64,000 nt of DNA from Cyanobacteria bacterium REEB459 (GTDB lineage: Bacteria > Cyanobacteriota > Cyanobacteriia > Phormidesmidales > Phormidesmidaceae). Positions 44,819 through 54,652 of this stretch are shown here, piece after piece. Position numbers and translations under genes: made by a program. The notes under the pieces were generated by a model. The model was not told where the DNA came from. It ran no database searches and saw only the letters and a program-made list of their open reading frames with translations. Position 1 is the stretch's first letter, and every line of letters begins with the position of its first letter. The stretch is from positions 1 to 64,000 of the forward strand of contig JAGWXD010000015.1 in the NCBI GenBank assembly GCA_018970085.1, in the 5' to 3' direction.

Positions 44819-45818
44819 TTCGGGATCCAGGTTCACTGAGGGCATCCCGAGCAATGGTGGCGACCTGCCCCGTCACAGTGGCCCGGTACTCCCCAACCTG
44901 GTCGCCAAAGGCGTTGTACTGACGAGCCACCACCTGACCCGGACTGACCCGGGCTTGAATATCCACCAGCAACTCTAGAAACCCCCCGGTGCTGGAGCGA
45001 ATGGTTTCAAAGGCATTGCCGTAGAAGGTGCCGACGTCCTGGGCGGTACGCCCTAGGGGAGCCTCAATTATCTGGTAGTGCTTAAATAAATTCAAGGTAC
45101 CTTCCACCGCCAGGGCGATCTGGGGGTGATCAAAAATCCGGGGACTGCCGATCTCCAGGGTTAGGGCAGGAATACCCGCCTGGATCAGGGCCATTTCCAG
45201 GGTCCCCTGCTCTCCAGCGTCATCCTTAATCTGTTCAACCGGAAACAGCTCCGCCATCTGGCGCAGGTCGGGCTGGCTTAGGTCGGCATAGATAAATAGG
45301 GTGAAATCACTACCGGTGGAAACGGTGTGAAAGTCAATTGCCCGGTCCAAGTTAGGTTGGAGCAAGCGCTGCCACAACAGAGCCGCGTGGCGACTGGCAG
45401 GGGTATCGCCATGGTCATCGCCAGGCCAAACCCGATTCATATCGACGCTGCGACCGCCGCCGTAGGCCATGGGCCAGTGGGCCTGGGTAAACTCTAGAGC
45501 CGCCCGGGAAAGCCCCAGCACAGCGATCGCACTACCGGCCATAGCGGTGGGGTCAAGGGCGGCCATCACCTGCTGGACTGCCCTCAGGGAGCTCAGTTCA
45601 TCGCCGTGTACCCCGGCGATCAGGCCAAGGCGTGGCCCCGGGCGCACTCCCCTGGCCACCAAAAGGGGCACGTACCAGTATTGACCTGTGCCCATGGCCA
45701 CTCCCTGGAAGAAGAAGCGGTGAGTTTGCCCCGGTGGTAGATCTTCCAGGTTGAGGTGACTAATCACCGGTACCCCCTGGAGGGTATCGCCAGTATAGGT
45801 AGTGGGGGCAACGACCAT
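44745..45818 (-). CDS. succinylglutamate desuccinylase/aspartoacylase-family zinc enzyme
   Basis: The 357-residue protein belongs to the AstE/AspA branch of zinc carboxypeptidases. GVHGDELSS supplies the first zinc ligands (His and Glu), DFHTVSTG the third (His), and LTLEIGSPR the catalytic acidic residue. A C-terminal beta region (GGFLELLVDIQARVSPGQVVARQYN) is typical. The substrate cannot be named; deacylation of an N-acyl amino acid is the family role. It starts 11 bases downstream of dnaX on the same strand. Confidence 0.85.
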   Translation of the reverse strand: MVVAPTTYTGDTLQGVPVISHLNLEDLPPGQTHRFFFQGVAMGTGQYWYVPLLVARGVRPGPRLGLIAGVHGDELSSLRAVQQVMAALDPTAMAGSAIAVLGLSRAALEFTQAHWPMAYGGGRSVDMNRVWPGDDHGDTPASRHAALLWQRLLQPNLDRAIDFHTVSTGSDFTLFIYADLSQPDLRQMAELFPVEQIKDDAGEQGTLEMALIQAGIPALTLEIGSPRIFDHPQIALAVEGTLNLFKHYQIIEAPLGRTAQDVGTFYGNAFETIRSSTGGFLELLVDIQARVSPGQVVARQYNAFGDQVGEYRATVTGQVATIARDALSEPGSRIMQILYQHPQPHPLGLQPPLDPAG

Positions 45819-45829
45819 GGTCCTAGCTT

Positions 45830-47716
45830 TTAAAACGGTACATCTTTATCGGGGTGGGAGGGTTGTTTAGCCCCCGCTTCCGATGGCCGTAGGGGACCCT
45901 CTGCCAGCCAATTTAGATCATCCCCCAAGTCGACCACCTGGCCATTAAAAAATTGGGCAAAGGTTTTGACGGCGCGCTCAAAATCAGTGGCGATTTCCGG
46001 CGGTGGAGGAGCTTGGGGCTCTACCCAGGCCGCCTCTCCAGTGACCTGACCCCTGGAAACCGGTGGAGATGGTGGCGGGGGCGAGGGGTCATCTCTAATC
46101 TCAGGGGGTGGGGCGGGAACCTGGGTGTGGTTAATGGTTGGTACGGGACTGGCCTCTGGGGCCTCAGGCTTTGGGTCGGGCAGTACCTCCAGGGAAACCT
46201 GGACCTTTCGCCCCAGCACCTTGACAAAGGCGGCGGCAATGTTGTCGACCCGGCCCTGGGCCATCTTAAACAAAGGGCGGGAGTTGATGCCAATGCGAGC
46301 CACAGCGTCGTCTAAAAAGAGCAAACTACCCTGCTGTTGCATCAACGCCCGGGTTCCCAGGGGCTCTAGCACGGTAATCACCTGGGCCCAGAGTAGGTCT
46401 AGGGAAACCCCGGGGCCGGCCTCTAGGGCCACAGCTGGCGGGCTGGCAACTAGCTCGGGCTCGGGCTGCTCAGACACCGGCGGGGCCAGGGGGCGATCGC
46501 CCAGACTCGGGGGCCGGGCCGGCGCTGTTGCCGGTGGGGCGGTAGCTGGCTCCGATCCAATCTTGATCGGGGCAGCTTTGACTGGAGCAGCCTTGATCGG
46601 GGCGGTCAGAGCCCCAGCCGGGGCCACGGCCCCAGGGAGTAAGCCCAGCAGGGTCACCTCTAACCACAGCCGTGGTTGGGTGGTGTTTTTCACCTGTACT
46701 TCGGCGCTGCGCAGGTGCTGTTGCCCTAGTAACAACCAGGGGGCGTCCAGTTCTGCCACCAGGGATTGCATCTCGCTCCAGGTGGGGGGGGTGACCGCCA
46801 CCAGATCCTGGCGATCGGGGGCGGTTTTGGCAATCAGTAAATCGCGGTAGAAACCCGCCAGATTTTGCAATACAGTCAGGGGCTCCCGGCCCCGATCCAT
46901 CAGTTTACGAGCCTGCTGTAGGAGAGCGGCGCTGTCCTCCCTTAAAATGGCTGTTGCCAGAGCCAGCAGGTCTCGCTCTGGGACTGCCCCCACCAGGTCC
47001 CACACGGTTTCCACCTTGACTGGAGGGTCTAGTAAGCTCAGTTGATCCAGCAGGCTCTGGGCGTCCCGTAGCCCCCCCTGGGACATCTGGGCTACTAGCC
47101 GAAGGGCCGTCTCCTCAATGGCGATCGCCTCAGTCTGGGCAATTGCTCCCAGATGGGCCAGCATCGGCTCCAGGGGAATACGGCGGTAATCAAAGCGCTG
47201 GCAGCGAGAAATAATCGTAGGTAAGACTCGCTGCGGGTCGGTGGTGGCCAGCACAAACACCACCCGGGCCGGGGGTTCCTCCAGGGTTTTGAGCAAGGCG
47301 TTAAAGGCGGCAGTACTGAGCATGTGGCACTCATCAATCACGTAAACCTTGTAACGACACTGCACCGGCGCAAATTGGGCTCGCTCAATCAGTTCTCGAA
47401 TATTGTCAACGCCGGTATTACTGGCTGCATCAATTTCAATAAAATCCAGGGCTGAGCCGTTGGTAATAGAGCGACAGGTTTCACAACCACCACAGGGCTC
47501 GGGGGTGGGATGGTCCTGGGCTATGCAATTGAGGGACTTAGCCAGAATTCGGGCGCTGGAGGTTTTACCCGTGCCCCGGGGACCACAAAACAAATAGGCA
47601 GGAGCAATGCGGCCCTGGCGCAGGGCATTACCCAGGGTGGTGGCAATGGCATCTTGACCCACCAGTTGACCAAAGGTTTGGGGGCGATACTTGTGGTGTA
47701 GAGGTTCGTAGGCCAT
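45830..47716 (-). CDS. dnaX: DNA polymerase III subunits gamma/tau
   Basis: DnaX is the clamp-loader motor of the replisome. The protein (628 residues from ATG 47716) has Walker A GPRGTGKTSS, the zinc module C-x8-CGGCETC, Walker B VYVIDECHMLS, and SRCQRFDYRRI. The second half is Pro-rich with a tau-like C terminus. There is no intein, unlike some cyanobacterial dnaX genes. The frame is open to 47767, but MAYEPLHHKYRPQTFGQLVG is the standard start. It precedes the aspartoacylase-like gene in an apparent two-gene unit. Confidence 0.95.
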   Translation of the reverse strand: MAYEPLHHKYRPQTFGQLVGQDAIATTLGNALRQGRIAPAYLFCGPRGTGKTSSARILAKSLNCIAQDHPTPEPCGGCETCRSITNGSALDFIEIDAASNTGVDNIRELIERAQFAPVQCRYKVYVIDECHMLSTAAFNALLKTLEEPPARVVFVLATTDPQRVLPTIISRCQRFDYRRIPLEPMLAHLGAIAQTEAIAIEETALRLVAQMSQGGLRDAQSLLDQLSLLDPPVKVETVWDLVGAVPERDLLALATAILREDSAALLQQARKLMDRGREPLTVLQNLAGFYRDLLIAKTAPDRQDLVAVTPPTWSEMQSLVAELDAPWLLLGQQHLRSAEVQVKNTTQPRLWLEVTLLGLLPGAVAPAGALTAPIKAAPVKAAPIKIGSEPATAPPATAPARPPSLGDRPLAPPVSEQPEPELVASPPAVALEAGPGVSLDLLWAQVITVLEPLGTRALMQQQGSLLFLDDAVARIGINSRPLFKMAQGRVDNIAAAFVKVLGRKVQVSLEVLPDPKPEAPEASPVPTINHTQVPAPPPEIRDDPSPPPPSPPVSRGQVTGEAAWVEPQAPPPPEIATDFERAVKTFAQFFNGQVVDLGDDLNWLAEGPLRPSEAGAKQPSHPDKDVPF

Positions 47717-47886
47717 AGCACTAAGATACCGCGCTCCCCCGGAATTGAGCACAGCGGATCGATACAATAGCGACCCCGGCCAGTAGCCGAGAATAATCAG
47801 CCAACAGAATTTGATTCGAGTTGCCTTTTCTTAGTAGGATGCAGGAATGACAACTCGATATAGAAAAGCATAGGTCTGGAAACACT

Positions 47887-48612
47887 GTGGGAAACATTAT
47901 TATTGCTGGCAACTGGAAAATGTATAAAACCCAGGCAGAATCCCTGGTTTTCCTGAAATCCTTTTTACCCCTGGTGAGTGATACCCCCAGCGATCGCCAG
48001 ATTGTTCTCTGTGCCCCCTTTACCGCCCTGGCGGTGCTATCTCAGGGGTTACATGGTTCCAGGGTGGCCGTCGGCGCCCAGAATATCCACTGGGAGTTGG
48101 AGGGTGCCTATACCGGTGAAATTTCTGCCGAAATGCTGCGGGAACTGGGGGTACGCTATGTGATTGTGGGCCACAGTGAGCGTCGCCAGTACTTTGGCGA
48201 CACCGATGAAACCGTTAACCAGCGGCTGAAACGGGCTCAGCAATCCGGCCTCACCCCAATTTTATGCGTGGGAGAAACCAAACAGCAGCGAGACGCTGGA
48301 GACACAGAACGGGTGATTAGCACCCAGATTGACCAGGGGCTGATGGGGGTGAATCAAGACAATCTGGTGATTGCCTACGAACCAATTTGGGCAATTGGTA
48401 CCGGTGATACCTGTGAAGCCAAGGAGGCTAATCGGGTGATTGGGGGCATTCGCAAGCGACTTGACAATGCCGCCGTGCCCATCCAGTATGGTGGGTCAGT
48501 CAAGCCCTCTAACGTTGACGAACTGATGGCCCAGCCGGAAATTGACGGGGCCCTGGTGGGGGGGGCTAGCTTGGAGGCGGACACTTTTGCCCGAATTGTT
48601 AACTTTCAGTAG
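47887..48612 (+). CDS. tpiA: triose-phosphate isomerase
   Basis: The enzyme interconverts dihydroxyacetone phosphate and glyceraldehyde 3-phosphate in glycolysis and the Calvin cycle. The 241-residue protein has [12 protein letters not shown] (catalytic Asn9 and Lys11), [14 protein letters not shown] (catalytic His), [13 protein letters not shown] (catalytic Glu) and [11 protein letters not shown] plus ALVGGASLE (phosphate loops). The start is GTG at 47887. It is divergent from dnaX. Confidence 0.97.
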   Translation: MGNIIIAGNWKMYKTQAESLVFLKSFLPLVSDTPSDRQIVLCAPFTALAVLSQGLHGSRVAVGAQNIHWELEGAYTGEISAEMLRELGVRYVIVGHSERRQYFGDTDETVNQRLKRAQQSGLTPILCVGETKQQRDAGDTERVISTQIDQGLMGVNQDNLVIAYEPIWAIGTGDTCEAKEANRVIGGIRKRLDNAAVPIQYGGSVKPSNVDELMAQPEIDGALVGGASLEADTFARIVNFQ

Positions 48613-48717
48613 CAAAGTCTGCTACTCCGGGGCCAGATCAGCCATCCGCGACTATGTTGAAGCCATGGCAGCATGGGCCCCTAAGGCAGAGTGTGGATGG
48701 TGTACTTACGGTGAACG

Positions 48718-49422
48718 ATGGAATTGCTAGGACGCCTAAGGATACCTCTGGGTGGGGCGGGGAGCCTAATGGCTCTGCTATTGCTATGGGGCTGTCGCCC
48801 TGTCACCGGGGGAGCACCCCAACCGGCCCCAGCTGGTCAGCCCTCCCCCCGTCCCCAGGATCAAGTCACCGCCCTGCAGCCGCCCCGCCCAGCCAGCCTG
48901 GCTAGTCAAAATGCCCAGGCCCAAATTAACCTGCGATCCCAACCTAGCCTCGAGGCCGACGTGGTGGCCCAGGGGCGATCGGGGGAAACGATGCAATTAC
49001 TGTCCCTGAAGCAGGCCGATGGCGGGTATACCTGGTACTACGGTCAACTCCAGGGTGGCCAAAAGGGCTGGGTGCGAGGGGATCTGCTCAAGCTAGAGCC
49101 GGCTCCGGCTGGGGTGGGTACTGCTCCGGTCCCGCCGGGCTCAGCTCTGTCCTGTGGTGCCGATCTCCAGGAGGCTCGCTTTGAAACCCCTTCTTTTACC
49201 ATCGACATCTGTAACGCCCAGGGAAACCTGCGTTACCTCAGCACCAACAAAACCACCCGGGCCGGGATTGTGATCCAGACCGTCATCCATAATCAGGGCA
49301 CCTACATTGCCATTGACGGCGATCGCCAGTACCACATTAACAATCAAAGTTTAGGGGTTTACCAGGTGAACAACGGCAACTATAGTCAACTAGCAGCAGA
49401 AAAGGTGCTGAAGTCCCCCTAG
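48718..49422 (+). CDS. SH3b-domain lipoprotein of unknown function
   Basis: The N terminus has a signal-type hydrophobic run ending LLLLWGC, a good lipobox. A Pro/Gln-rich linker follows, then a bacterial SH3 module (INLRSQPSLEADVVAQGRSGE to GWVRGDLLKLE, about 70-125). The last 85 residues form a separate beta-rich domain with Cys at both ends of its first part (ALSCGADLQEARFET and FTIDICNAQGN). It probably sits at the cell envelope, and its ligand is unknown. RidA follows 54 bases downstream. Confidence 0.8.
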   Translation: MELLGRLRIPLGGAGSLMALLLLWGCRPVTGGAPQPAPAGQPSPRPQDQVTALQPPRPASLASQNAQAQINLRSQPSLEADVVAQGRSGETMQLLSLKQADGGYTWYYGQLQGGQKGWVRGDLLKLEPAPAGVGTAPVPPGSALSCGADLQEARFETPSFTIDICNAQGNLRYLSTNKTTRAGIVIQTVIHNQGTYIAIDGDRQYHINNQSLGVYQVNNGNYSQLAAEKVLKSP

Positions 49423-49476
49423 ACGATCGCAGCCATCCATACTGCCTGTTTCTATAGCTTAAAAGGATACCAATCT

Positions 49477-49866
49477 ATGGAACGAACCATCATCCATACC
49501 GACCAGGCTCCGGCTCCGGTTGGCCCTTACAACCAGGCGGTGGTTGCCAGCGGTCAGATGATCTTTGTAGCCGGTCAAATCGCCCTTGATCCCGCCACTG
49601 CAGAGCTGGTAGGCAGGGGCGATGTGGCGGCCCAAACCCATCAGGCGATCGCTAATCTGGCGGCCATTCTGACGGCGGCGGGGGCCAGCTTTGACAATGT
49701 GGTCAAAACGTCGATCTTTCTCAAAAATATGGAGGATTTCGCCACCGTCAACCAGGTCTACGGGCAATACTTTGGTGGCCCCAGTGCCCCTGCCCGAGCC
49801 TGTGTGGAGGTGGCCCGCCTGCCCCGAGACGGGATGGTGGAAATCGAGTGTATTGCGGTGATCTAG
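49477..49866 (+). CDS. ridA: RidA family enamine/imine deaminase
   Basis: RidA hydrolyses reactive 2-aminoacrylate and related imines formed by PLP enzymes. The 129-residue protein has the family layout: [52 protein letters not shown], and the active-site Arg in [25 protein letters not shown]. Length is exactly typical. The ATG is preceded by an AAAAGGA-type ribosome site. Its stop overlaps the convergent map gene by four bases. Confidence 0.96.
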   Translation: MERTIIHTDQAPAPVGPYNQAVVASGQMIFVAGQIALDPATAELVGRGDVAAQTHQAIANLAAILTAAGASFDNVVKTSIFLKNMEDFATVNQVYGQYFGGPSAPARACVEVARLPRDGMVEIECIAVI

Positions 49867-50720
49867 GCACCAGCCAGGGCTGGGCCTACCCGCTCGCGAT
49901 CGGTGAGAATTTCGTAGCCGGTTTCACTGACTAAAACCGTATGTTCAAACTGGGCCGACAGCCCCCGATCAACGGTCACCACCGTCCATTGGTCCTTTAA
50001 GGTGCGGGTGTGCTTGGAGCCGGCATTGAGAATTGGCTCGATCGCCAGGGTCATACCGGGGCGAAGCGTCAGGTTAGGCAGCTGGCGAGTACGAAAATTA
50101 AAGACCGAAGGAGCTTCGTGGAGATTGCGGCCGACTCCATGGCCGGTAAAATCCTCCACAATACTAAAACCCGAGTCCTTGACACAGTCCTCAATGGCTC
50201 CGGCAATATCCAGCAGGGTATTGCCGGGCTTTACCTGGTTAATGCCGGCATAGAGAGCCGCTTCGGCGGCGCTCATCAGCCGGGTGGCCTGGGGAGAAAT
50301 GTCTCCCACCGCCAGGGTAATGCAGGAGTCCCCATGAAACCCCTGGTAGTAGGCACCGGTATCTACCTTGAGCAGATCACCCCGGCGTAGAACCTGACGC
50401 CGATGGGGAATGCCATGCACCACCTGGTCGTTAACACTGGCACAGATAGAGGCCGGAAACCCATGGTAGCCCTTGAAGCTGGGGGTTGCCCCCAGGGCTC
50501 GAATCCGGGCCTCGGCGTAGGCATCCAGATCGGCTGTAGACAAACCCGGCTTCACCATCGCCTGAATTTCCTTCAGGACTGTAGCCACAATGGTGGCAGC
50601 CTGGCGCATAATGTCTATTTCAACGGCAGTTTTTAACTCCACCCCCTGGACTCGTCGGGACCGCGTCGGTAGGGTGGGGCGATCGCTGTGGGGAGAAACT
50701 AACCTGGCCAAAAAATTCAT
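49863..50720 (-). CDS. map: methionine aminopeptidase type I
   Basis: The enzyme removes N-terminal methionine from new proteins. All metal and substrate residues are visible: [19 protein letters not shown] (two Asp), [12 protein letters not shown] (His), AIEPILN (Glu) and QFEHTVLV (Glu and His). The N terminus carries about 30 extra basic residues before the catalytic domain. I start at ATG 50720 ([13 protein letters not shown]); the frame is open to 50735. It follows aroQ in the same direction. Confidence 0.95.
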   Translation of the reverse strand: MNFLARLVSPHSDRPTLPTRSRRVQGVELKTAVEIDIMRQAATIVATVLKEIQAMVKPGLSTADLDAYAEARIRALGATPSFKGYHGFPASICASVNDQVVHGIPHRRQVLRRGDLLKVDTGAYYQGFHGDSCITLAVGDISPQATRLMSAAEAALYAGINQVKPGNTLLDIAGAIEDCVKDSGFSIVEDFTGHGVGRNLHEAPSVFNFRTRQLPNLTLRPGMTLAIEPILNAGSKHTRTLKDQWTVVTVDRGLSAQFEHTVLVSETGYEILTDRERVGPALAGA

Positions 50721-50763
50721 AGAGGGCGGGGGCACGAATACACATCTCTATAGTGTAGTTGGT

Positions 50764-51240
50764 TTACCGGGCGGCCCCCACCGCAGGCGATGCCGATCCA
50801 GATTTTTTTTTCAGGTACTGCACCAAAGCCCTTAAGCCCAGGTCATAGCTGTCAGCCCCAAAGCCAGAAATCTGCCCAATCGCCAGGGGAGCAATGTAGG
50901 AGTGGTGGCGAAAGGACTCCCGTTTATAAAGGTTACTGAGGTGGACCTCTACTACGGGTAAGGCCACGGCGGCGATCGCATCGGCCAGGGCCACACTGGT
51001 ATGGGTATAGGCACCGGGATTAATCAAAATACCGTGTTTTTGATTTAGGGTGGACTGAATACAGTCCACCAGGGCCCCTTCGCTATTGGATTGAAAAAAA
51101 TCAACGCTCACCCCCAGGGCAGTAGCGGTGTGCAGCAATGCAGCATTAATATCAGCTAGGGTCTGGGTACCGTATAGGTGAGGTTCCCGTAACCCCAGAA
51201 GATTAAGATTAGGGCCGTGGATAACTTGAAGCCTGAACAC
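50764..51240 (-). CDS. aroQ: 3-dehydroquinate dehydratase type II
   Basis: This is the third enzyme of the shikimate pathway. The 158-residue protein has [18 protein letters not shown] with the catalytic Arg and Tyr, [27 protein letters not shown], and [18 protein letters not shown] with the catalytic His. The C-terminal tail has a run of lysines and small residues ([10 protein letters not shown]). It lies upstream of map, probably in one transcript. Confidence 0.97.
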   Translation of the reverse strand: MFRLQVIHGPNLNLLGLREPHLYGTQTLADINAALLHTATALGVSVDFFQSNSEGALVDCIQSTLNQKHGILINPGAYTHTSVALADAIAAVALPVVEVHLSNLYKRESFRHHSYIAPLAIGQISGFGADSYDLGLRALVQYLKKKSGSASPAVGAAR

Positions 51241-51365
51241 CTCTTCAGCTCCTGGACATAGCTCCTAAAACGAAGACAGAACTAGCCTTTGATCAAGGCT
51301 GGTTAAACCGGTGACAGCGGCAAAGCAACCCCTTGTCCCGGCTATCATCAAGGTAACCAAATGGG

Positions 51366-51497
51366 TCAACGACGATTCTCTTCCACCGGAATCGGGATTA
51401 GATCTGGCTCCTGCTGTGGCTCTGAACCAAAAAGAGCATCGATGATACGATCCAGCCACTCACGCAACTTATCGAGAGCCTTATCGATGTAATCCAT
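51366..51497 (-). CDS. small 43-residue protein, function unknown
   Basis: This short frame starts at ATG 51497 with AGGAG upstream and ends in TGA at 51366. It encodes an amphipathic helix (MDYIDKALDKLREWLDRI) followed by IDALFGSEPQQ and a Pro-rich tail (PDLIPIPVEENRR). The helix plus PIPV tail matches a pattern I recall in small conserved cyanobacterial proteins, though no name can be given. A coding role is supported by the ribosome site and composition. It sits 125 bases upstream of aroQ on the same strand. It may bind a membrane or a partner protein through the helix. Confidence 0.6.
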   Translation of the reverse strand: MDYIDKALDKLREWLDRIIDALFGSEPQQEPDLIPIPVEENRR

Positions 51498-51651
51498 TAG
51501 GTACTAACTCCTGAAAGAAGGGGACCCCACCTTTAATTGATCTTAGTAAGATAGATCAGGCTAGTCCCTAAAACCTTTACATAATCTTATCATAACCAAA
51601 CCTGAGTCGGTAGATAAACATTCTAAAATGTACCCCCTGGGCGGCAGTTAA

Positions 51652-52908
51652 TCAGTCTGCCTGGAGGTGACGGCGCAGAATATCCAGGGCGGTGTGGGCA
51701 CTCAGATGGCGCACCCAGTCCCGCCCCCGAAAGGCCGAAAACTCATGGCGAAAGCAGATCGCCTGGCGATCAGGAGTGGCCAGACCGATGTAGACCAGAC
51801 CCACGGGTTTGGTCGCTGTTCCCCCCTCGGGCCCGGCAATGCCGGTGACGCTCAGGGCCCAGTCGGTTTGTAAAATAGTCTGCACGGCGATCGCCATCTG
51901 GCTGGCCACGGCCTCACTAACGGCCCCAACCCGCTCTAGCAGGGCAGCATCTACCTGCAACACGCCGGTCTTAACCCGGTTGTCGTAAGCAATCACTCCG
52001 CCTCGAAAGTAGGCCGAACTACCCGCCACAGTGGTGATCAGCTGGCCGATCCCCCCCCCAGTACAGGATTCAGCCACCGCCAGGGTCTCACCCCGCTGGC
52101 GCAGCAGGTTGCCGACTACGGTAGCCAGGTTGTCCCCATCGATGCCGTAGCAGTCCAAACCCAACAGGGCTTTAATCTCCTGCTCTACTGGTGTAATCAA
52201 ATCCAGAGCGGCATCCCGGCAATTTGCCCGGGCGGTAATGCGTAGTTTGGCTTCACCATGGCTGGCGTAGGGAGCGACGGTAGGATTACTCAGGGCTAAG
52301 TAGGTTTGGACTTTCTCTGCCATGGCCGATTCACTGATGCCCCAGCAACGCAACATTCGACTGACGAAGGTTTGCTGTACCCAGCCCTGCTCCCGCAGGT
52401 AGGGAACAGCGGTACAGCGCCACATTTCCTGCATTTCTCGGGGCACACCTGGAAAGGTCATCAGCGTCAGGCTGGGACGGGGCTGCCAGATGACGCCGGG
52501 AGCGGTGCCCAGGGGATTGGGTAGAACCTCGGCTGTTGCGGGTAAACGTGCCTGTTTGCGATTGCTGGGGGGCATTTCTCGTCCCCGTTGGCTGAATTTA
52601 GCCCTAATGTCTGCCAGAATCTCTGGGTGCTCCACCAGGGGCACAGCAAAGAAATCCGCCAGGGTTTCCAGCGTCAGATCGTCAGGGGTAGGACCTAGTC
52701 CGCCGGTAAATAGAAGTAACTGCGATCGCTCGCAGGCCAGAGCCACTACCTCCTTAATGCGGCTGGGGTTATCCCCCACTACCGTTTGGTAAAAGTGAGA
52801 AATACCCAGATTAGCCAGTTCTCTGGCTAGAAACTGGGCGTTGCTATTGAGAATATCCCCCAATAGCAGTTCAGTGCCTACGCAAATTATTTCAGCGCCC
52901 ATCGTCAT
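51652..52908 (-). CDS. cinA: CinA family protein (competence/damage-inducible, NMN amidohydrolase type)
   Basis: It contains an N-terminal MoCF-like domain (IICVGTELLLGDILNSN, TGGLGPTPDDLTLE) and a C-terminal CinA amidase domain (LAVAESCTGGGIGQLI, VTGIAGPEGGTATKPVGLVYIGL). The latter in homologues hydrolyses NMN or pyridine-nucleotide derivatives. From ATG 52908 it has 418 residues; the frame is open to 52935. The full two-domain form is common in cyanobacteria. It is not in an operon with other genes here. Confidence 0.94.
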   Translation of the reverse strand: MTMGAEIICVGTELLLGDILNSNAQFLARELANLGISHFYQTVVGDNPSRIKEVVALACERSQLLLFTGGLGPTPDDLTLETLADFFAVPLVEHPEILADIRAKFSQRGREMPPSNRKQARLPATAEVLPNPLGTAPGVIWQPRPSLTLMTFPGVPREMQEMWRCTAVPYLREQGWVQQTFVSRMLRCWGISESAMAEKVQTYLALSNPTVAPYASHGEAKLRITARANCRDAALDLITPVEQEIKALLGLDCYGIDGDNLATVVGNLLRQRGETLAVAESCTGGGIGQLITTVAGSSAYFRGGVIAYDNRVKTGVLQVDAALLERVGAVSEAVASQMAIAVQTILQTDWALSVTGIAGPEGGTATKPVGLVYIGLATPDRQAICFRHEFSAFRGRDWVRHLSAHTALDILRRHLQAD

Positions 52909-53004
52909 AGTCGGCTTCCTAATCCCTGGCAACAATCACAGTTATTAAATCAGATGGCTTACCAGTTAAGTTGATAGACTGGGAAGGTTAAATCCTGGCG
53001 TTCT

Positions 53005-54639
53005 ATGATCCGATGGCTAGCCGATAAATCGTTCTGGAGTCCTACGGTCCTGGCCATACTGGTAGGTGGCCTGGTTTACCGCACTATTGTAGCAATCTGG
53101 CTACCCGTCGGCTTTGATGAAGCCTACTACTATCTCTATAGTCGTTACCTACACTGGAGCTACTTTGATCATCCCGCCATGGTCGCCCTGGTCACCGGGG
53201 TGGGGTGGTGGCTAACGGGGATCATTTCTCCCCTAACTATTCGCCTGGGAGCTCTGGGCCTCTACTGCCTTAGTCTGCTGCTGCTCTATCGGTCAGCCTG
53301 CCACCTGTATTCTCTGGCTGTCGGTCAGATGACCCTGGCCCTGGCCAGTCTGATTCCCCTGTTTACCATCGGCTTTGGCATTTTAACCTCCCCTGACAAT
53401 GGGTTGATTCTGTTCTGGAGCGCCACATTATTAGTGGCCCTGCAGGAGTTTTTTCCCCGCTCTGGCACAGCCACAGATTGGCAACCCTACACCCCTTCCT
53501 GGCGTATTGCCCTGCTGGGATTGGTGGTGGGCTTGGCCTGTCTGAGTAAATACCATGGCTTTATTTTGGGGCTCAGCCTGGTGGGGTTTTGTCTAAGTTG
53601 TCGGCCCTATCGCCGGGCTCTGCTATCTCCCTGGGTTTTAGCGGCCCTGGCTGTATTTATTCTCAGTCTCTTTCCCCTGTGGTACTGGAACAGTCAGCAT
53701 GACTGGATTTCCTTTCGGTTTCAGTTAGGTATGCGGTTCGATAGAGATAGCAGTAGCAGTCATTTCAACCTGCTGCAAATGCTGGTCTACTGGTTAGTCT
53801 CCAATGCCTACCTGTTTCCCCTCTTTGGCCTACCCCTCTGGTGGGTGGTGATGGATAAGACGGGAAGGCTGCTGGCGGCTACTTGCCGTTCCCAGGGTAG
53901 CCAGCAATCCTATCCCCTAGCCCTGTTACTTTGGCTATCTTTGCCGATTATGCTGTTGTTTACCGTTCTGGGAGGTAAACAACAGGTCTTTCCTGCCTGG
54001 CCAGCACCGGGCTATTGGGGGGCAACCATTTTACTGGCAGCCCAAGCCGTAGCTTGGCAACAGCAGCGGCCCCAATGGGTGCGGCGGTGGCTGTGGGGTT
54101 CGGGGGGATTCCTGGCCCTACTGTCTCTGCTGGCCCTGCTCCACATCAATCAAGGGTTATTCCAAAAGCCCAACTCCTATGTTCCCTGGGCGGGATTAAT
54201 GCCTGTAAAACAGGACGGTTCTACAGAATTACTGGATATTCTCCAATTGAGGCGATCGCTGCAGCACCACCCTGCCCTGCAAAGGGTCTTGCCAGAGATT
54301 GGCTTTGTCTTCACCAACCAGTACTATCTGGGGGGATACCTGGCGATGGCTCTCCACCCCCTGGCGGCAATGCCAGTCACCGCCTTCAGCCAGGACCCGC
54401 GGGGATTTGCCTTCTGGTTTAACCAATCCCAATGGCTGGGTCAAGATGCCCTATTTATGACCCTGGAACGCTTTGCCAGCCAACCCGGGGGGCTCGATCC
54501 CTACCGGCCCCTATTTAGAGATATTCAACCCCTGACCACCATTCCCCTGTATCGGGCCGGTCAGGTCACCGAAACCATCCATATCTTTTGGGCCAGGGAT
54601 TTTCGTCAGCAATACCCTTACCCCTACGGCACTGGTTAA
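53005..54639 (+). CDS. GT39/ArnT-like membrane glycosyltransferase
   Basis: The 544-residue protein has about eleven hydrophobic spans. Its N-terminal loop PVGFDEAYYYLYSRYLHWSYFDHPAMVA carries the Asp-Glu catalytic-type motif of dolichyl/undecaprenyl-phosphate-sugar transferases (GT39/PMT and ArnT). These enzymes move a sugar from a polyprenyl phosphate to protein or lipid acceptors at the outer face of the membrane. The acceptor is unknown. The neighbouring WecA-like gene, convergent at the 3' end, makes polyprenyl-linked sugars, so a shared lipid-carrier pathway is plausible. Confidence 0.85.
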   Translation: MIRWLADKSFWSPTVLAILVGGLVYRTIVAIWLPVGFDEAYYYLYSRYLHWSYFDHPAMVALVTGVGWWLTGIISPLTIRLGALGLYCLSLLLLYRSACHLYSLAVGQMTLALASLIPLFTIGFGILTSPDNGLILFWSATLLVALQEFFPRSGTATDWQPYTPSWRIALLGLVVGLACLSKYHGFILGLSLVGFCLSCRPYRRALLSPWVLAALAVFILSLFPLWYWNSQHDWISFRFQLGMRFDRDSSSSHFNLLQMLVYWLVSNAYLFPLFGLPLWWVVMDKTGRLLAATCRSQGSQQSYPLALLLWLSLPIMLLFTVLGGKQQVFPAWPAPGYWGATILLAAQAVAWQQQRPQWVRRWLWGSGGFLALLSLLALLHINQGLFQKPNSYVPWAGLMPVKQDGSTELLDILQLRRSLQHHPALQRVLPEIGFVFTNQYYLGGYLAMALHPLAAMPVTAFSQDPRGFAFWFNQSQWLGQDALFMTLERFASQPGGLDPYRPLFRDIQPLTTIPLYRAGQVTETIHIFWARDFRQQYPYPYGTG

Positions 54640-54652
54640 GCCCGGCTCCAGC

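Noticed and set aside
46125-46850. 241-codon frame antisense to the Pro-rich half of dnaX
   Set aside because: Its composition is explained by the complement of Pro/Ala codons, and no motif was found.
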